Shown: positions 10,832 through 19,746, numbered from the stretch's first letter. The stretch is DNA of 64,000 nucleotides from Palsa-504 sp963756575 (GCA_963756575.1 CAVWOM010000001.1:62001-126000); one strand, 5' to 3'. The notes: generated by a model not told the origin, from the letters alone. A program made the numbers and translations.

Positions 10832-11421
10832 GAGCCTCGCCCCGCCCGGGGCCAGGACACGCGGGCCAGCACGAGCAGGCTGGCCGCGACACCGGTGGCT
10901 CCGAGCACGATCAGCCGGGTATCGGCCTCGTGGATCCCGAACGCGCCCCAGCACAGCAGCTCCCCGAAGATCAGCAGCCAGGTGCCGCGGGAGACGCCAG
11001 CCGTATCCTTCGACCGGTACACCGTCCACACCGACGGCGTGACCTGCAGCGCGAACGCGACAGCCAGGGCCGAGCCCAGTCCCGGGCGGCCGAACGCCAG
11101 CGCGGCGGTGAGCAGCAGCACCGCCCATAGCGACGCGAGCACCAGGGGCCGTTTCGGCATGCCGCCGCCGCGCCGGGCCAGCACTACCGCGAGCTGTCCC
11201 GACAGGATGGTCGCTGAGATGGCAGGCACCAGCGCGGTCCAGAAGCCTGACAGCGCGAAGTAGCCCAGCCAGGCCGCGTTGTTCACGCTCGTCAGCGCCG
11301 CCCACGACCACGAGACCCCCGCCGTGGTGCCGGTGCGGCGGACCCGGGCCAGTTGCGGCAGGAACTGCGGCACCGCCAGGAAGGCTGCCACCAGAGGGAA
11401 CAATGCGAACACCGTCTGCAT
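10666..11421 (-). CDS. PQ-loop / SemiSWEET-like membrane protein
   Basis: A 251-residue protein with about six to seven hydrophobic helices and two PQ-loop-like repeats. The first is PQFLPQLARVRRTGTTAGVSW near residue 18 (read as PQ...TAGVS); the second contains VTPSVWTVYRSKDTAGVS near 128. Such proteins form sugar (SWEET) or amino-acid transport pores. The last 55 residues are basic and unlike a membrane protein. They overlap the convergent methyltransferase, so the true end may be nearer 10830 with a lost stop. The ATG at 11421 has GGAGAAAG upstream. It is divergent from an Lrp regulator, which probably controls it. Confidence 0.6.
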   Translation of the reverse strand: MQTVFALFPLVAAFLAVPQFLPQLARVRRTGTTAGVSWSWAALTSVNNAAWLGYFALSGFWTALVPAISATILSGQLAVVLARRGGGMPKRPLVLASLWAVLLLTAALAFGRPGLGSALAVAFALQVTPSVWTVYRSKDTAGVSRGTWLLIFGELLCWGAFGIHEADTRLIVLGATGVAASLLVLARVSWPRAGRGSQRFIKAKTPQPRYSRRYRACRAGSDASSARISSASSSCGLASSQRRMFSHDAAT

Positions 11422-11542
11422 CGGCGCTTTCTCCGTGATCCTGCCGGGCGAAAACCATCAGATAAAACGTTACGCCGCATGGAATGGCAAATGCTTGCAA
11501 CTTTCGCCGCTATTAACCGGATCTCGGCAATAATCTTTCACC

Positions 11543-12010
11543 ATGGACTCTGTTGACCGGGCGATCCTTGCCGAGCTGCAGGCCGATGGGCGGCTGACGG
11601 TTACCGAGCTTGCCGACAGAGTGCGGCTCACACCCGGCCCCTGCCACCGGCGGCTGCGCGAACTCGAACGCAGCGGCGTCATCACCGGCTACCGGGCCCT
11701 GGTAGACCCGGCCGCCGTCGGGATGGGATTCGAGGCCCTCGTGCAGGTCACGCTGGAACGCGGCGACGCCAGCACCGTCACCGCCTTTGAGGCCGCCGTA
11801 GCCGACCTGCCCCAGGTCCGGCACGCAGAGCGCCTCTTCGGCGACCCCGACTACCTCCTGCGGGTCACCGCCCGCGACCTCGACAGTTTCGCCAGCCTGC
11901 GGGACCAGAAGCTAGCCACGCTGCCAGGCATCCACCGCCTCACCTCAACCATCGTGATGAAGCGAATCGTCGACAACCGGCCCCTGCCCCTCACCACCCG
12001 AGGCGGCTAA
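11543..12010 (+). CDS. Lrp/AsnC family transcriptional regulator
   Basis: A 155-residue regulator. The N-terminal winged HTH is at about 4-55 (AILAELQADGRLTVTELADR, then a recognition helix in TPGPCHRRLRELE). It is followed by a RAM/ligand-binding domain with FEALVQVTLERG and the conserved GDPDYLLRV motif at about 106-114. Family members are octamers that sense amino acids and often control a divergent transporter. Here the divergent gene is the PQ-loop membrane protein, 121 bases away. A GCAA-N4-TTGC inverted motif lies in the AT-rich gap near 11488, but it is too weak to call an operator. Confidence 0.88.
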   Translation: MDSVDRAILAELQADGRLTVTELADRVRLTPGPCHRRLRELERSGVITGYRALVDPAAVGMGFEALVQVTLERGDASTVTAFEAAVADLPQVRHAERLFGDPDYLLRVTARDLDSFASLRDQKLATLPGIHRLTSTIVMKRIVDNRPLPLTTRGG

Positions 12011-12023
12011 GAACGGGGACGGC

Positions 12024-13509
12024 ATGGCCGTCAGGTATAGCGTGTTGCCGGAGGATACCGACGACATGAACCGCGAGGGCGCGGAGGCCTACCTGCGGCG
12101 GCTGGCCGAGGCCGAGCTGCGCCGCGTGCCGGCGTTGCCGGCCGACAACGCCGTGAGTCACCGGCTGGCGCTGGTCGCGCAGGCCCTGCTGGCCGTGGAC
12201 GCGATCGACGCTGGCACGGCCGAACAGCTCCAGGCAGAACTCGATCTTGCTCTCACCCTGCGGCAGGCCGGCTCACCCGGCGCCGCTGACCCTGATCAGG
12301 CCGTGGCGATACAGGCACGGCTGGACGGGCTGGCGCGGGCCCAGCTCGACCGGGCCGTCAGGGCGTTTCCCGTCTCCGGCCCCGGCGCCAGGGAGCCGGC
12401 CTCATGGCGGGTCGTGCCGGTCGGCCGGGTGATCCAGATCAGCGAGGCCGATCTCCACAGCGAGCTGCATCTGCTGGCTTACGCGCAGACTCCGGACGGC
12501 GCGCTGTTCACGGTAGCCATCGAAACACCCAGATCGTCCGGCGCGGACGGAGCTCGGGGGAGGCTGCGCAGGCCACCACGGCGGAGCCCCCGCCAGTTCA
12601 CCGCGACGGATGACCAAGGCGCCACCTACCTTCTCAGCTTCCAGACGGGGAACAGAACGGGCGTGATCGAGCTAGCTCCGGCCCCGCCGCAGGAGATCCG
12701 CTGGCTTGACCTGACCACCGTGCCCGGCGAGCCGCGCTATCCGCATCGACCTCGACCCGTCGGGCCCGCGGGCCCCGGCACCAGCTGTCATCGTGACCCA
12801 GAAGGCAAAAAGCCCAGGTGAACTCCTGCTGGAGGTCATCGCCGCCCACCTTCTCACCGTAGCGGTGACCTTCCCGCAGGACACCTCCGAGCAGCTGGCC
12901 GCCGCCCGGCGCGAACTGCTCTGGCTGGCCGCCGAGGACAGGCTGGGTCACATCGTCACCGCGCTCGAGGCGGCCGGCGCGCTGCCTGCCGGCAGCCCCG
13001 TCCCTGGCCAGCTCGCCGGGCTGTGCGCCCGCCTCGATGTCAGCGGTCACGGCATCACCGCGCCGCCCGCCGGCCATCTTCCGGAACCGTGGGAGAGCAT
13101 GCTCGCCCGCTACCACGGCCGAGAGCGCTATCCAGCCCCGGCGTCCGGCGGCTGGGCCACTTCCGCGGCCGAGCTGCCCGAGCAGGATGGCACCAGGCTC
13201 GCGCTCCTGGACCTGCACCACAGCGAGTCCGGCACCATCTTGCACATCCTGGCCAGCGGCGTCACCCTGGAGGAGACGTGGCCGTACAGCAGGATCGTCC
13301 GGCCCCTGCCGGTGCTGTGGATCCAGGACAGCAGCGGGCGCTGGCACACCACGCAGGCGCACGGCACGAGCCCCCGGGGCGATAACGACGAGATCGTCCT
13401 GTGGCTGGACATCATGCCCCCGCTCGAGCGCGGCACCACCTCGGTCCACGTGGTGGCGGCCGGGCAGTCGGCTGAGGTCCGGGTCACGCTGCCGCTTCGC
13501 TGGAATTGA
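12024..13509 (+). CDS. Conserved hypothetical protein (about 494 aa) with one frame break
   Basis: Two open frames, 12024 to about 12735 and about 12736 to 13509, read as one protein once a single extra C near 12735 is removed: GEP joins directly to AIRIDLDPSGPRAP. The total then divides by three (495 codons). Residues 1-110 are Ala/Leu-rich helices. A middle beta-rich region includes a WRVVPVGRVIQ segment. The second half has a helical part and a beta-sandwich-like end (SAEVRVTLPLRW). I know of no functional name for it. It begins 13 bases after the Lrp gene. If the break is real, the second half could start at GTG 12793 as a separate 238-residue protein. Confidence 0.55.
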
Positions 13510-13520
13510 TCCCAGCGCGG

Positions 13521-13961
13521 TCAGTTGATGTCGAACTCGTTGCCCTCCGGATCCTTCATCCCGACCGCGTAGAGGCTCCCGTCGTCGGACAGCACGCCCG
13601 TGATGGTGGCGCCCAGGGCGGCCAGCCGGCTGGCTTCCGCATCGACCCGCTTCCGGCGGGTCTCGATCGGGTCCGTCCACTCGCCGCTGGCGCGGATGTC
13701 GAAGTGCAGCCGGTTCTTTACCACCTTGGCGTCCGGGAGGGCGTGGAACCAGATGGCCGGCCCCTGACCCGCCGGGTCGCTGATCCGGTCGGCCCCGTCG
13801 GCCAGGGCCTCCTCGGGTACCCCCATCGAGCGGTAGAAGTCGTGCCAGGAAGCGAATCCAGCCGGGACCGGTGCGAGCTCATAGCCCAGCGCGGCGGCCC
13901 AGAAACGGGCCAGCCGGTCCGGGTCGGCACAGTCGATGACCAGCTGATAGCGGACAGACAC
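13521..13961 (-). CDS. VOC family (glyoxalase/dioxygenase-like) protein
   Basis: A 146-residue protein with the paired beta-alpha-beta-beta-beta layout of the vicinal oxygen chelate fold. It opens with VRYQLVIDCADPDRLARFWAAALGY, shortened here to VIDCADPDRLARFW, and ends with the typical DPEGNEFDIN. LHFDIRA in the middle supplies a metal-ligand-like His. Members include glyoxalase I, bleomycin-resistance proteins and dioxygenases. The substrate cannot be assigned. The gene is convergent with 12024-13509, only 12 bases apart, and stands alone. Confidence 0.82.
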   Translation of the reverse strand: MSVRYQLVIDCADPDRLARFWAAALGYELAPVPAGFASWHDFYRSMGVPEEALADGADRISDPAGQGPAIWFHALPDAKVVKNRLHFDIRASGEWTDPIETRRKRVDAEASRLAALGATITGVLSDDGSLYAVGMKDPEGNEFDIN

Positions 13962-14015
13962 CGGTTCCTCCCGCAGGCCGTTCGGGTAGCTACTGGCATC
14001 CTGCCAGAGCGCCGG

Positions 14016-14741
14016 TCACGGTGACGTCGGAGCTGGGGCGGCCGCGAGGACGCAGACCACCGGCGGCCTGAGCGGGAGGATCTCGGTGCGCATCTGGGTG
14101 AAGCCGGCGCTCCGCAGCAGGTTCTCGACCTCACCGGCGGCGCTGTGAGAGGTGGCGGCGGTGGCGCCGGGGCAGCGGGGTTGGGACGCGATGGCGATGC
14201 GGCCGTTGGGCGCGAGCCGCCGGCGCAGGTCGGCGAGCCGTTCGGCGGGCGCGGGCCAGAACCCGAGCGAGTTGACGGCGAAGATGGCGTCGAAGGGGCC
14301 GTCGAGGGCGGGCGGAAGCTGATCGACCGGGGCGTTGACCAGGGTGATCCGGCCGGCCCGGATGGCGGCGGCGTTGCGCCGGGACGCCTGCCGGAGCATC
14401 ACGGCCGAATGGTCGGCGCCGTACACGTGACCAGCGCCGGCCCGGGCCAGTTCCGCGACCGCGAGGCCGGGACCGAAGCCGATCTCGAGGACCCGCCCGG
14501 CGGGCGGCACGTCGAGCAGCGAGACTACCCAGCGGTTGCGCTGCCGGTTGGACGGGCGGTGGGCGAACACCCAGCCGGTCACGCTCCCGGCCGCGCCCCG
14601 GGGATGATGGCCCTGGCCAACGACGTCGCGGTCCAGGGCGCGCACGAGGCCTATTCCGGCGTGCGCCACCCCGTACTCGACCACGGCGGTCACCATCCGC
14701 CGCAGGAACCGTGGCATGCTTGCGTCATGTCGTGTACTCAT
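14016..14741 (-). CDS. Class I SAM-dependent methyltransferase under MerR control
   Basis: A 241-residue methyltransferase with motif I VLEIGFGPGLAVAEL at about 85-99, the acidic post-I residue in YGADHSAVM, and motif IV FDAIFAVNSLGFW. The N-terminal 75 residues are basic and family-specific (HRPSNRQRNRWVV). The ATG at 14741 lies right at the predicted transcription start of a MerR-type promoter (14749-14779), so the mRNA may be leaderless. The ATG at 14717 is an alternative start. The divergent MerR gene is the likely regulator. The substrate is unknown. Confidence 0.8.
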   Translation of the reverse strand: MSTRHDASMPRFLRRMVTAVVEYGVAHAGIGLVRALDRDVVGQGHHPRGAAGSVTGWVFAHRPSNRQRNRWVVSLLDVPPAGRVLEIGFGPGLAVAELARAGAGHVYGADHSAVMLRQASRRNAAAIRAGRITLVNAPVDQLPPALDGPFDAIFAVNSLGFWPAPAERLADLRRRLAPNGRIAIASQPRCPGATAATSHSAAGEVENLLRSAGFTQMRTEILPLRPPVVCVLAAAPAPTSP

Positions 14742-15239
14742 GGCCGGCAGTCAACGCCTTCAAGTGCACCTGAAGTCAACCCGCGCGACGGCCTGCTCAC
14801 CATCGGCGAACTGGCCCGCCGGGCCGGCGTTACGGCCTCGGCCCTGCGCTACTACGAAGAACTCGGCCTGCTCCCCGCGCCGGCCAGGATCTCCGGGCAG
14901 CGCCGCTACCCCGAATCGGCGGCCCGGCTCGTCGCCGCCATCGGTCTGTACAGCGACGCGGGGTTCACCCTCGCCGAGCAGAAAGCTCTGATAGCAGCGG
15001 ATACGGCCGGCTGGCGGCAGGTCGCGCAGCGCAAGCTCGCGGAACTCGACGAGCAGATCGCGCGGGCGCAGGCCGCCCGCGACGCCATCAGGCACGGGCT
15101 GCGCTGCCCCCACCAGGACATCACGCAATGTCCCAGCTTCAACGCCGGTGTCACCGCCCGGCTGGCCGGCCAGCCGCTGTCCCGGTCCCACCCGCAGCTG
15201 CACGGCCAGCGGCCCCACGAGGTACCGGACAGCTTCTAG
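14727..15239 (+). CDS. MerR family transcriptional regulator
   Basis: A 170-residue regulator. The winged-helix domain starts LLTIGELARRAGVTASALRYYEELGLL (residues about 23-49; key residues IGELA, TASALRYYE). A coiled-coil dimerisation helix (QKALIAADTAGW...LAELDEQIARAQ) and a C-terminal Cys-containing segment CPHQDITQCPSF follow. That cysteine pair is common in actinobacterial MerR proteins of unknown effector and is not the SoxR iron-sulfur pattern. The ATG at 14727 is the only good in-frame start, and it makes the gene overlap the divergent methyltransferase by 15 bases. The probable target is the MerR-type promoter at 14749-14779. Confidence 0.85.
   Translation: MSCTHGRQSTPSSAPEVNPRDGLLTIGELARRAGVTASALRYYEELGLLPAPARISGQRRYPESAARLVAAIGLYSDAGFTLAEQKALIAADTAGWRQVAQRKLAELDEQIARAQAARDAIRHGLRCPHQDITQCPSFNAGVTARLAGQPLSRSHPQLHGQRPHEVPDSF
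14749..14779 (-). promoter_or_regulatory. MerR-type promoter and operator
   Basis: On the minus strand, a TTGACT -35 (14774-14779) and a TTGACT -10-like hexamer (14749-14754) are separated by exactly 19 bases, the long spacer typical of MerR-activated promoters. Inside lies the 18-base inverted repeat CTTCAAGTGCACCTGAAG (14758-14775, plus strand). Predicted transcription start is about 14741-14742, at the methyltransferase start codon. The site also overlaps codons 11-17 of the MerR gene on the other strand. Confidence 0.65.
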
Positions 15240-15307
15240 CCAGGGAGCATAATGTCCGGCACCGGGCGTGGAATGGTGGTCGCGGAGGGGAACGGAGCGG
15301 CGGGACG

Positions 15308-15685
15308 ATGGTCGATGCTGGAGAGCTGATCCTGCAGGTGTACCCGGGGCCGGGCGATGACGCCGGGGAAGTAGCGGAGCTGGCCGGGTGGGGCTGCGTG
15401 ACGAGCTGCTTGACCTGGACGTAGCCGCGGTCGACGGACGGCCCGACGAGGCCGTGCCGCCGGGCGCGAAGGGCGTGGCCGCCGTGGCCGGCTGGCTGGC
15501 GGTAAAGCTGGGGCCGGAGGCGCTGCGGACGGTGCTGGCGAAGGTGGCGGACTGGGTGACCCGGAACGACCGGATGGTGGAGGTCAGCTACGGCGGGGAC
15601 ACGCTGAAGCTGGGGCGGGCTCACCCGCGAGCAGCAGGAGAAGATCGTCGATGACTGGCTGGCCCGGCATCCGGCTGGCTCCTGA
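15308..15685 (+). pseudogene. EACC1-like effector-associated protein, two frame breaks
   Basis: Three frame segments join into a protein of about 124 residues: MVDAGELILQVYPGPGDDAG, then LRDELLDLDVAAVDG...GAKGVAAVAGWLAVKLGPEALRTV (key core GAKG...AGWLA), then YGGDTLKLGR and TREQQEKIVDDWLARH. Breaks are at 15392-15393 (two extra bases) and 15615-15619 (one extra G). The sequence matches the effector-associated constant component 1 (EACC1) family, described as the constant partner of caspase or trypsin effectors in NTP-dependent conflict systems. The caspase gene overlaps its 3' end, as expected. Whether the breaks are real or sequencing errors cannot be decided here. Confidence 0.7.
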
Positions 15686-17554
15686 GCCGCCACCGGGACC
15701 GCGCGCGGCCCTGGTCCTCGCCACCACCAGGTACGAGGACCCGGAACTGCGCCAGCTGCGCGCTCCGGCTGCACGACGCCCGGGACCTGGCCGGGGTCCT
15801 GGCCGACCCGGGCATCGGCGCGTTCACCGTCACCGCGGTGATCGATGCCGACGAACGGGAGGCCCGGCGGCCCATCGACGTGTTCTTGTCGGACCGCGAC
15901 GGGGGCGACATGGTGGTCGTGTACCTGTCGTGCCACGGAGTGCTGGACCGGCGCAACCGGCTGTACTTCGCCGCCACCGACACGGCTAAGGACCTGCTGA
16001 GCAGCACCGGCATCCCGGCGGCGTGGCTGCTGGACCGGTTGGAGGACTGCCGGGCCCGCCAGCAGGTGCTGATCCTGGACTGCTGCTTCAGCGGCGCGTT
16101 CGCGCACGGCAGCAAGGGTGATGCCGATCTGGCCCTGGAGCGACGGGCTAACCGGACCCGGCCGGGGCCGGGCCGTGCTGACCGCCTCCCGAGCCGGTGA
16201 GTACTCCTTCGAGGGGCAGGCGCTGCCCGGCGCCGCGGTGCCCGGGTCAGTGTTCACCGCGGGCCTGGTCGAAGGGCTGCGCACCGGAGCGGCCGACGCC
16301 AGCGGCGACGGATATGTCAGCGTGGACGAGGCCTACGACTACGCCTACCGCTACGTCCGGGCCAGCGGCGCAGCCAGACCCCGCAGCGGTGGCTATCCGG
16401 CGGCGAGGGCGCGATCGTGCTCGCCGGCAGCCCGGCCGGGATCGTCGTACGCCCGGCGGCGCTGCCCGAGGACCTGGCCGCCAGCCTCGACAGCCGCTAC
16501 CACGGTGTCCGCATCGGCGCGGTCCACGAACTCGGCGGCTGGCTGCGCCAGCCGTGACCTCGCCCGCGCGGTGACCGCCGAGCGGGCGCTGCGGCAGGTC
16601 GCCGATACCGACAACCCCGCCGTCGCGGCCGTCGCCCGCGGCTACCTGGCCGCTGCCGGCCAGCCTAAGGCCCCAGAGCGTGTCCACAGCGGCCAGACCC
16701 GCACCGCGCGGCTCCTGGCCGAGGCTGAGCGGATCGCCGAGTCGATCACCGACGCGGGCGAGAAGGCGTCCGCGCTGCGCTTGGTCGCCGAGGCGGTGCC
16801 AGCTGCCGCTCCGGGAAGCGGAGTGCCCATCGCCCAGCCGGTCACCGGCGAGTACGAGACGGTGGCAGCGGCCAGTCCCGAGCGCGCCGTACGACTCGCC
16901 CAGTCGGTCACCGACGCGGGCGAGAAGGCGTCTGCGCTGCGAAAGGTCGCGAAGGTGGTGGCGGTCACCGACCCTGACCGCGCCGTGGGGATCGCCCAGT
17001 CGATTGCTGACCCGGAGACGAAGGAATGGGCGCTGGGCGACGTCGCGGAGGTGGTGGCGGCTACCAATCCTGATCGCGCTGTGCGCATCGTCGAGTCGAT
17101 CACCGACCAGGCCAAGAGGGAACTGGCGCAGCGCGACATGGTGGCGGTGGTGGCGGTCATCGACCCCGACCACGCGGAACGCATCGCCCAGTCCATCACC
17201 GCCGATACCTGGAAGGCGTCGGCGCTGAGCAAGATCGCGGCCGCAGTAGCGGCGGCTGACCCGGACCGCGCGGGCCGCCTCCTCGCCGACGCCGAATACT
17301 TTGCCCAGCTGGAAACCTGCAAGCCCCTCAAGGACGACGCGCTGCGAGACGTGGCGAAGGCGGTAGCGATCACCGATCCGGACCGGGCCGAACATCTGGC
17401 CCGGTCGATCACCGACTACCGCCGGGATGCGGCGCTACGTCAGGTCGCGGAGGTCGTGGCGGCCACCGACCCGGACCGCGCCGAGCGCATCGCCCGGTCG
17501 ATCACCGATCCGAAGCTAAAGGTGCTGTCGCTGGTGCAGATCGCGAAGGCCTGA
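15651..17554 (+). pseudogene. Caspase-like (peptidase C14) protein with C-terminal helical repeats, multiple frame breaks
   Basis: Reconstructed across four frame changes (about 15771, 16145-16165, 16372 and 16544-16553). The caspase domain starts ALVLATTRYEDPELRQL. The catalytic His is in VYLSCHGVLD and the catalytic Cys in LILDCCFSGAF, both intact; AVLTASRAGEYSFEG follows. Residues after about 300 form roughly eight 33-35-residue helical repeats with the consensus DPDRAERIAQSIT-(D)-x-KxxALxxVAxxVA, spanning about 16720-17550. This is a probable sensor array. The gene overlaps EACC1 by 35 bases. The product would be a protease effector triggered through the repeats, by analogy with bacterial caspase conflict systems. 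It is either decayed or badly sequenced. Confidence 0.72.
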
Positions 17555-18858
17555 CGTCGCTGCGCGAGGCGCTGGCCGCAATGATCGGGGAGTACGCCCG
17601 CACAGGTTTCCCACAGGACGGCGGAAACTGTGGATAACTTGAGGCCGAGGAGACGGGTGCAGATGGTCTCGACGGCGGCGGGGACGGCCGGGTCGCGACG
17701 CAGGTGCGGGGTGCGGGCGATGTCGTTGGCCACCGACAGGGCGGCGTGCACCCGGATCCGGGCCGCGGTCAGGTCGAGCTCGGGCTGGTCCAGGCGCAGC
17801 AGGTGGACCCACTCGCTGACGAAGTCGCGCTGGGCCCGGCGGATGGCGTGCCGCTCGATGTCGGGCAGGTGATCGATGTCGGTGATGAGCAGGCCGATGA
17901 TCTCGTGGTGGGTCTGGCTCAGCGCCACGTAGAAGCCGATGAGCATGCGCAGCGCGCCGGCCGCGTCGGCGGCCAGCTGGTAGGCGGTGGAGACATCCAT
18001 GGCCAGGGCGGCGGCGCCGCGCCGCAGGCTGGTGACGAGCAGGTCGAGCTTGTTCGGCCAGTGGTTGTAGACGCTGGGGCCGGAGATGCCCACCGCATGG
18101 CCGATGTCCTCGATGCTCACCTGGGTGTAGCCGTGCGCGGCGAACATGCGCACGGCCTGGGTGAGCAGTTCCTCGCGGCGGGAGGCGGGCACCAGGGCCG
18201 GGGTGCGGGCACCAGGGTCCGGCCGCGCGGGCGCCGCGGCGGGCAGGCCGGTGGCCAGGCCAGTAGACGGCCCTATGGCCAGCTCCGTGTCCAGCACCGT
18301 GCGGACCAGGTCGGCCAGCAGGTCCTGATGGGCCGGGCGGGGCATGTCGAGGTGGTGGAAGGACGGGCTGGTCAGCACCGCGACCATGGCCCAGGCGAGC
18401 AGGTCGGCGGTGGCGTCGGGCGTGCCGGGCCGGACCGACTGGACGTAGCCCGCCAGGCCCCGGCCGATGCCGGCGGCCACCGCGCGCAGCGGCCGGTAGG
18501 CGGCCGGGCTGAGATCGCGGGCCTCGCGCTGCCACATCAACCCCAGGTGGCGCTGGTCGAGGGCGCGGTCGGCCAGCGCGTCCGCGGCCGCGGCGCGGTC
18601 GGCCGGGTCCAGGGCGGCGACCAGCGCGCGGGCCGCGTCCAGGCCGCCCGCCAGGACCGTGGCCAGCACGTCCTGCTTGCCGGAGAAGTGCCGGTAAAGC
18701 GCCGAGGGGCCGATGCCGACCGCGTCGGCCAGGTCGCTCATCCCCACCTTGGCGTAGCCGTGCCGGGCGAACAGGTCCGCGGCCGCGACCAGGATCAGCT
18801 CACGCCGGTTGCGCGGCCGCGTCCCCCGCGCCGCGGCGCCCCTGAGCACGGGCGGCAT
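17440..18858 (-). CDS. Tandem TetR-type regulator (two TetR units in one chain)
   Basis: A 472-residue protein with two complete TetR halves. Half 1 has its HTH at about 18-62 (ILVAAADLFARHGYAKVGM and GPSALYRHFSGKQDVL). Half 2 starts near residue 225 (LLTQAVRMFAAHGYTQVSI and SGPSVYNHWPNKLDLL). Each is followed by a helical ligand domain. Two HTHs in one chain imply an intramolecular pseudo-dimer. It is the last gene of the leftward thiolase-MaoC-MaoC operon (32-base gap), so it probably senses an acyl-CoA and represses that operon. The last 60 or so residues overlap the caspase repeats and are low-complexity. The real stop may have been nearer 17630. Confidence 0.75.
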   Translation of the reverse strand: MPPVLRGAAARGTRPRNRRELILVAAADLFARHGYAKVGMSDLADAVGIGPSALYRHFSGKQDVLATVLAGGLDAARALVAALDPADRAAAADALADRALDQRHLGLMWQREARDLSPAAYRPLRAVAAGIGRGLAGYVQSVRPGTPDATADLLAWAMVAVLTSPSFHHLDMPRPAHQDLLADLVRTVLDTELAIGPSTGLATGLPAAAPARPDPGARTPALVPASRREELLTQAVRMFAAHGYTQVSIEDIGHAVGISGPSVYNHWPNKLDLLVTSLRRGAAALAMDVSTAYQLAADAAGALRMLIGFYVALSQTHHEIIGLLITDIDHLPDIERHAIRRAQRDFVSEWVHLLRLDQPELDLTAARIRVHAALSVANDIARTPHLRRDPAVPAAVETICTRLLGLKLSTVSAVLWETCAGVLPDHCGQRLAQRRQAFAICTSDSTFSFGSVIDRAMRSARSGSVAATTSAT

Positions 18859-18889
18859 CAGCCGAAGAACCCCATGTCCGTCCCGCCTT

Positions 18890-19291
18890 TCAGTTCAGGT
18901 CGATGACGGCATCGCCGGCCAGGGTGACCGTCCCGTCGGCCAGGGTGACGGCCAGCTTCACGGTGGCCAGGCCGTCGGCGATCGACGTCACCCGGCCGGT
19001 GCAGGTGGGCCGGCCGTGGACGGGCGTGATGGCGGTGAAGCGGACCTGCCAGGACCGCAGCCGCTCCTGCGGCACCCAGTCGGTCAGCAGCCGGCCGAGG
19101 TAGGCCATGGACAGCATGCCGTGGGCGAACACGTCGTCCAATCCGGCCGAACGGGCTACGTCCACGTCGATGTGCATCGGGTTGTGGTCGCCGGACGCGC
19201 CCGCGAACAGGGCCAGCGTGGCCCGCGAGATCGGCTCGACGGTCAGCGGCGGCAGCTCGGCGCCGACGCCGAGCGCGGACAGCTCGATCAT
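18890..19291 (-). CDS. MaoC-like (R)-hydratase
   Basis: A 133-residue hot-dog-fold protein. It carries the hydratase 2 motif ASGDHNPMHID near residue 33, with the catalytic Asp and His, followed by AHGMLSMAYLG. Family members hydrate trans-enoyl-CoA. In actinobacterial steroid and fatty acyl degradation such short MaoC proteins pair with a FAS1-like partner to form a heteromeric hydratase. Here the partner is the upstream gene, whose stop overlaps this start by 4 bases (19288-19291), supporting an obligate complex. Confidence 0.85.
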   Translation of the reverse strand: MIELSALGVGAELPPLTVEPISRATLALFAGASGDHNPMHIDVDVARSAGLDDVFAHGMLSMAYLGRLLTDWVPQERLRSWQVRFTAITPVHGRPTCTGRVTSIADGLATVKLAVTLADGTVTLAGDAVIDLN

Positions 19292-19746
19292 GGCGTCACC
19301 GCCGGCTGGCGCACGACGATCGTCGAGCCGGCCTGGGCGATCAGCGCGCCGTCCCGGGTGATGTCGGTCTGCTTGACCAGGAACTCCAGCCCGCGGCCGG
19401 ACCGGCTGACCACCTCGGTGATGCGGGAGGTCAGCGTGAGGGTGTCCCCGGCGTAGGCCAGCGCGTGGTAGCGGAAGGTCTGCCGGCCGTGCAGGACGTG
19501 CCGCAGGTCGATGCCCAGTTCAACCAGATAGCCGAACGGGGCCGGTATTTCCAGCTCCAGCCCGAAAAAGAACGTCGGCGGCACCGGGACGTCGGGGTGG
19601 CCCGCCGCCCGGGCCGCGGCCAGGTCACTGTAGACCGGGTCGGCCTGCCCGGTAACCCGGGCGAACAGCGCCAGCCGCCCGCGTTCCACCGGCACCACGA
19701 TCGGGTCGAACCGGTACGCCCGGGCCTTGTCCGCGTCGATGGCCAT
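19288..19746 (-). CDS. FAS1-like MaoC-type dehydratase subunit
   Basis: A 152-residue hot-dog protein of the FAS1-like dehydratase N-domain type. It has RLALFARVTGQADPVYSD (residues 23-40) and PVPPTFFFGLELE, followed by the beta-strands FRYHALAYAGDTLTL and FLVKQTDITRDG. It lacks the D-x4-H catalytic motif of its neighbour, as is usual for the structural half of a two-subunit enoyl-CoA hydratase. The ATG at 19746 lies 3 bases from the end of the thiolase gene and its stop overlaps the next MaoC gene. The pair resembles the hydratase subunits beside SCP2-type thiolases in steroid side-chain degradation, but the substrate is only inferred. Confidence 0.8.
   Translation of the reverse strand: MAIDADKARAYRFDPIVVPVERGRLALFARVTGQADPVYSDLAAARAAGHPDVPVPPTFFFGLELEIPAPFGYLVELGIDLRHVLHGRQTFRYHALAYAGDTLTLTSRITEVVSRSGRGLEFLVKQTDITRDGALIAQAGSTIVVRQPAVTP

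Noticed and set aside
11422..11542. Lrp operator at a GCAA-N4-TTGC motif
   Set aside because: Four-base arms are too short to distinguish from chance.
14727..15239. SoxR assignment for the MerR protein because of its C-terminal cysteines and SoxR-like operator
   Set aside because: The cysteines are spaced C-x7-C and lack the CxxCxC...C iron-sulfur pattern of SoxR.
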